Assembly: GCA_020091685.1 (NCBI GenBank)
Contig: CM034607.1
Span: forward strand, 30,254,831 to 30,318,830
Direction: 5' to 3'
DNA: 64,000 nt
Source of the DNA: Lutjanus erythropterus
Taxonomy: Eukaryota > Chordata > Actinopteri > Lutjaniformes > Lutjanidae
Positions 62,101 through 64,000 of the stretch are shown one piece after another. Made by a program: the position numbers and the translations under genes. Numbering within the stretch: position 1 is the first letter of the stretch; each line of letters starts with the position of its first letter. Under the pieces are notes generated by a model. It ran no database searches, had not been told where the DNA came from, and saw only the letters and a list, made by a program, of their open reading frames with translations.

Positions 62101-64000
62101 AATCAGTTTTGATTACATGAGTGCATTGCTGATTTAAATCCCTCAGTGTTTAACATTTGAAAGAACTTAGTTTGAAATGAAATTGGAATGATCTCACTCA
62201 CATAGCTTTATTTACACTGAAGAGAGCTAAAGAAAGATTTTCAGCTCTTCCTAAGCTCCTGTGTGTAACATGCCAGTGTACTTTGCTGTACTTTTCTGTG
62301 TCTTACATTAAGGTCATCTTCATGTATGTGTGCTTCTGTCTATTTACCTACTCAGCTACTGTATGGCGTCCAGATAAGATGTGGGTCAGTAGAAGGACAA
62401 ACGGCTAACTCTTTTCACATTAACTAACAAAACTGCTGTTTGCTATCACCATGAATGCCTTGTCAACACTCTTTTAACACATTCATCTGTTGGCTCTAAG
62501 GTCTTAATTAGCTTTAGCAGCTAGCTGTCAAATGCTGCTAATTGTTTATTTAGTATTGTGGTGTCAGTCTGCCAGACGTGTCTGCTTTTTGTCATGGAGG
62601 ACACTTGATCCAAGGGGGAGTGGGCAAGAAATCAGGCACACAAAAGCAAAAAGACAACAACAGGATGGCTTGTTGAAGTGTCAGATGTCGTGCAAGAGCA
62701 GGCAAGGATGCTTCGCTTCAGCAGCTGTTATCACAACAGTTAGCCGAGCATAGTGTAAACCAGGCTTCCGCCTGTCTCTGGCCTGAGACAGGAGAGAGCT
62801 CTGGTTCACGCTATATTCTGGAAATATTTATTTTCATAATACTTTGAATATGTTTTGAATCCTTACATGTATTACTGTAAAAACACAAAAGCAGCATTTG
62901 TTTTACATATTATATTCTTGTATGTAATAGATTTAGTTGTGTTCACTGTTGATACAGCCTGGGTACAACCTAAATTTTGCCTCTCTTTCAGATTGTAGCA
63001 ACACCTTGATATATATATATTGCCTTCAGAATTTCAATAGAATGTGATTTGATTTTGGAGGGTTAAGGTTATCAGTAATTACATAATAATCAAAGCAGGA
63101 GTGGAGGCAGAGTTTCATTCATGATTGAAATTGAGAGCTAATCACACTTCACGCCCAGCTCTATGAGCCATTTGCCCAACTCACTTACAACAGCTGCAAC
63201 AGCTTTTTATTTGGGGTGAAATTTTTGCACCCACATGTGCAGTGAGCTTTTCAACAATGACTAGTCAGTGACTAAAGTAACAGTATCTACATAACATCTT
63301 TTTACACCACTAATACAGCCACCTGTAGTGGAACCAGAGGACCTTATCAAGTATAATTTTGTTCCTCAACAACTTCTTCACCTTTTTGTCTGTCTTTGCA
63401 TCACTGCTCTTCACTTACCCTTTCTTGCCATGCAAATGTGCTTTATTTTAGCATAAAGGGGAAGCAGAGGCTTACTGGTTAACATGCAAAGAGTTAAGGT
63501 TAAGGTCATAGGAGTTAATGTGAGAAGATAATGTAAATTAAGTCTATGCTGAGACACAGACTACAGCCAGATCTATATTGTAGCACACGACCCACCCCTA
63601 TGATAGATGTAAAGACCATCAAACCTTTTGTCTGTTTTCCTCCAAATCCTTTTTTCTCCTTCATTTAGTGTCACTGAGAAACCTCTCTACAGTTGTCCCA
63701 CAGTCAAGGCTATATTCAAATTTAAACACTGCTCCCCTCTTGTCTTTTTGTCTAGTAGTTTTACTATGGCCATGGCCACACCTGCTGCTACTTGTGGTTT
63801 GGTGATATTATGTGGCAGCTGCTGCGTCTGAGGCCTTACAGCAGTAGATGTCAGCCTGGGTTAGAATCACCTACAATCTCCTTTAACCCTTCAATTACAG
63901 TTGGGGTTAAACTTCTTAATCACTTTTAAAGCCAGTGGGGAAATGTAATCATCATGAATGTAATTAGTTTGTCAAACATAGAATAGCATAAGATCAAGTA
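62101..64000 (+). other. Intron segment to the right edge
   Basis: Short TA run near 63011-63020. No calponin-homology exon or other supported exon before the window ends, so the common exons lie further right. Confidence 0.4.

Overview
The window looks like a piece of a teleost fish chromosome. It is AT-rich, has no dense coding, is full of long CA/GT microsatellites, and carries several dispersed repeats of the kinds common in fish genomes (TTAA-flanked and hAT-like non-autonomous DNA elements, a tRNA-derived SINE, and an AT-rich family ending in 'gttgcagctct'). Nearly all long open frames are low-complexity or repeat-derived. I see no bacterial-type genes, CRISPR array, rRNA or intact autonomous transposon.

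The one gene I can support lies on the + strand. A CpG-rich promoter/5'UTR block (about 15.2-16.26 kb) leads to a coding first exon at 16266-16359. It has a near-ideal Kozak context, an in-frame stop upstream and a clean GT donor. Its 31 residues end in QAYEDVLERYK. From memory, this is the stretch just before the first calponin-homology domain in the isoform-1-type N-terminus of dystonin (DST/BPAG1), so I call it the 5' end of a spectraplakin gene: dst most likely, macf1 paralog possible. The actin-binding-domain exons are not in the window, so the gene continues to the right and 16.36-64 kb is mostly one very long 5' intron.

Spectraplakins are known for several alternative first exons spliced to a common exon. 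Inside the long intron I find further candidates that all end in the same splice phase (phase 1): a likely alternative first exon at 61174-61228 (MSSTAAYRQFLQGLEQKR + 1 nt); a possible 111-nt membrane-spanning cassette exon at 53988-54098; and a pair of near-identical 40-nt micro-exon-like units at 31967-32006 and 56991-57030 (MLLLLFLLT[P/S]SNK + 1 nt), 25 kb apart and inside a duplicated segment of about 300 bp. The pair is the most unusual feature of the window. It could be duplicated alternative exons, recursive-splice-like sites, or an unrecognised repeat.

Layout: 1-15.2 kb is upstream sequence with repeats, two X-box-like RFX motifs near TATA-like boxes at 7.34-7.44 kb, a purine tract of about 900 bp, and a dispersed repeat carrying a perfect palindromic oestrogen-response-type element and a perfect DR1. 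15.2-16.36 kb is the promoter and first exon. 16.36-60.6 kb is intron with microsatellites and transposon fragments. 60.6-61.23 kb is the second putative promoter/first exon. 61.23-64 kb is intron with a TIR element. Limits: no alignment or transcript evidence was available; repeat family names and homologies rest on recognition, and exact repeat edges are approximate.
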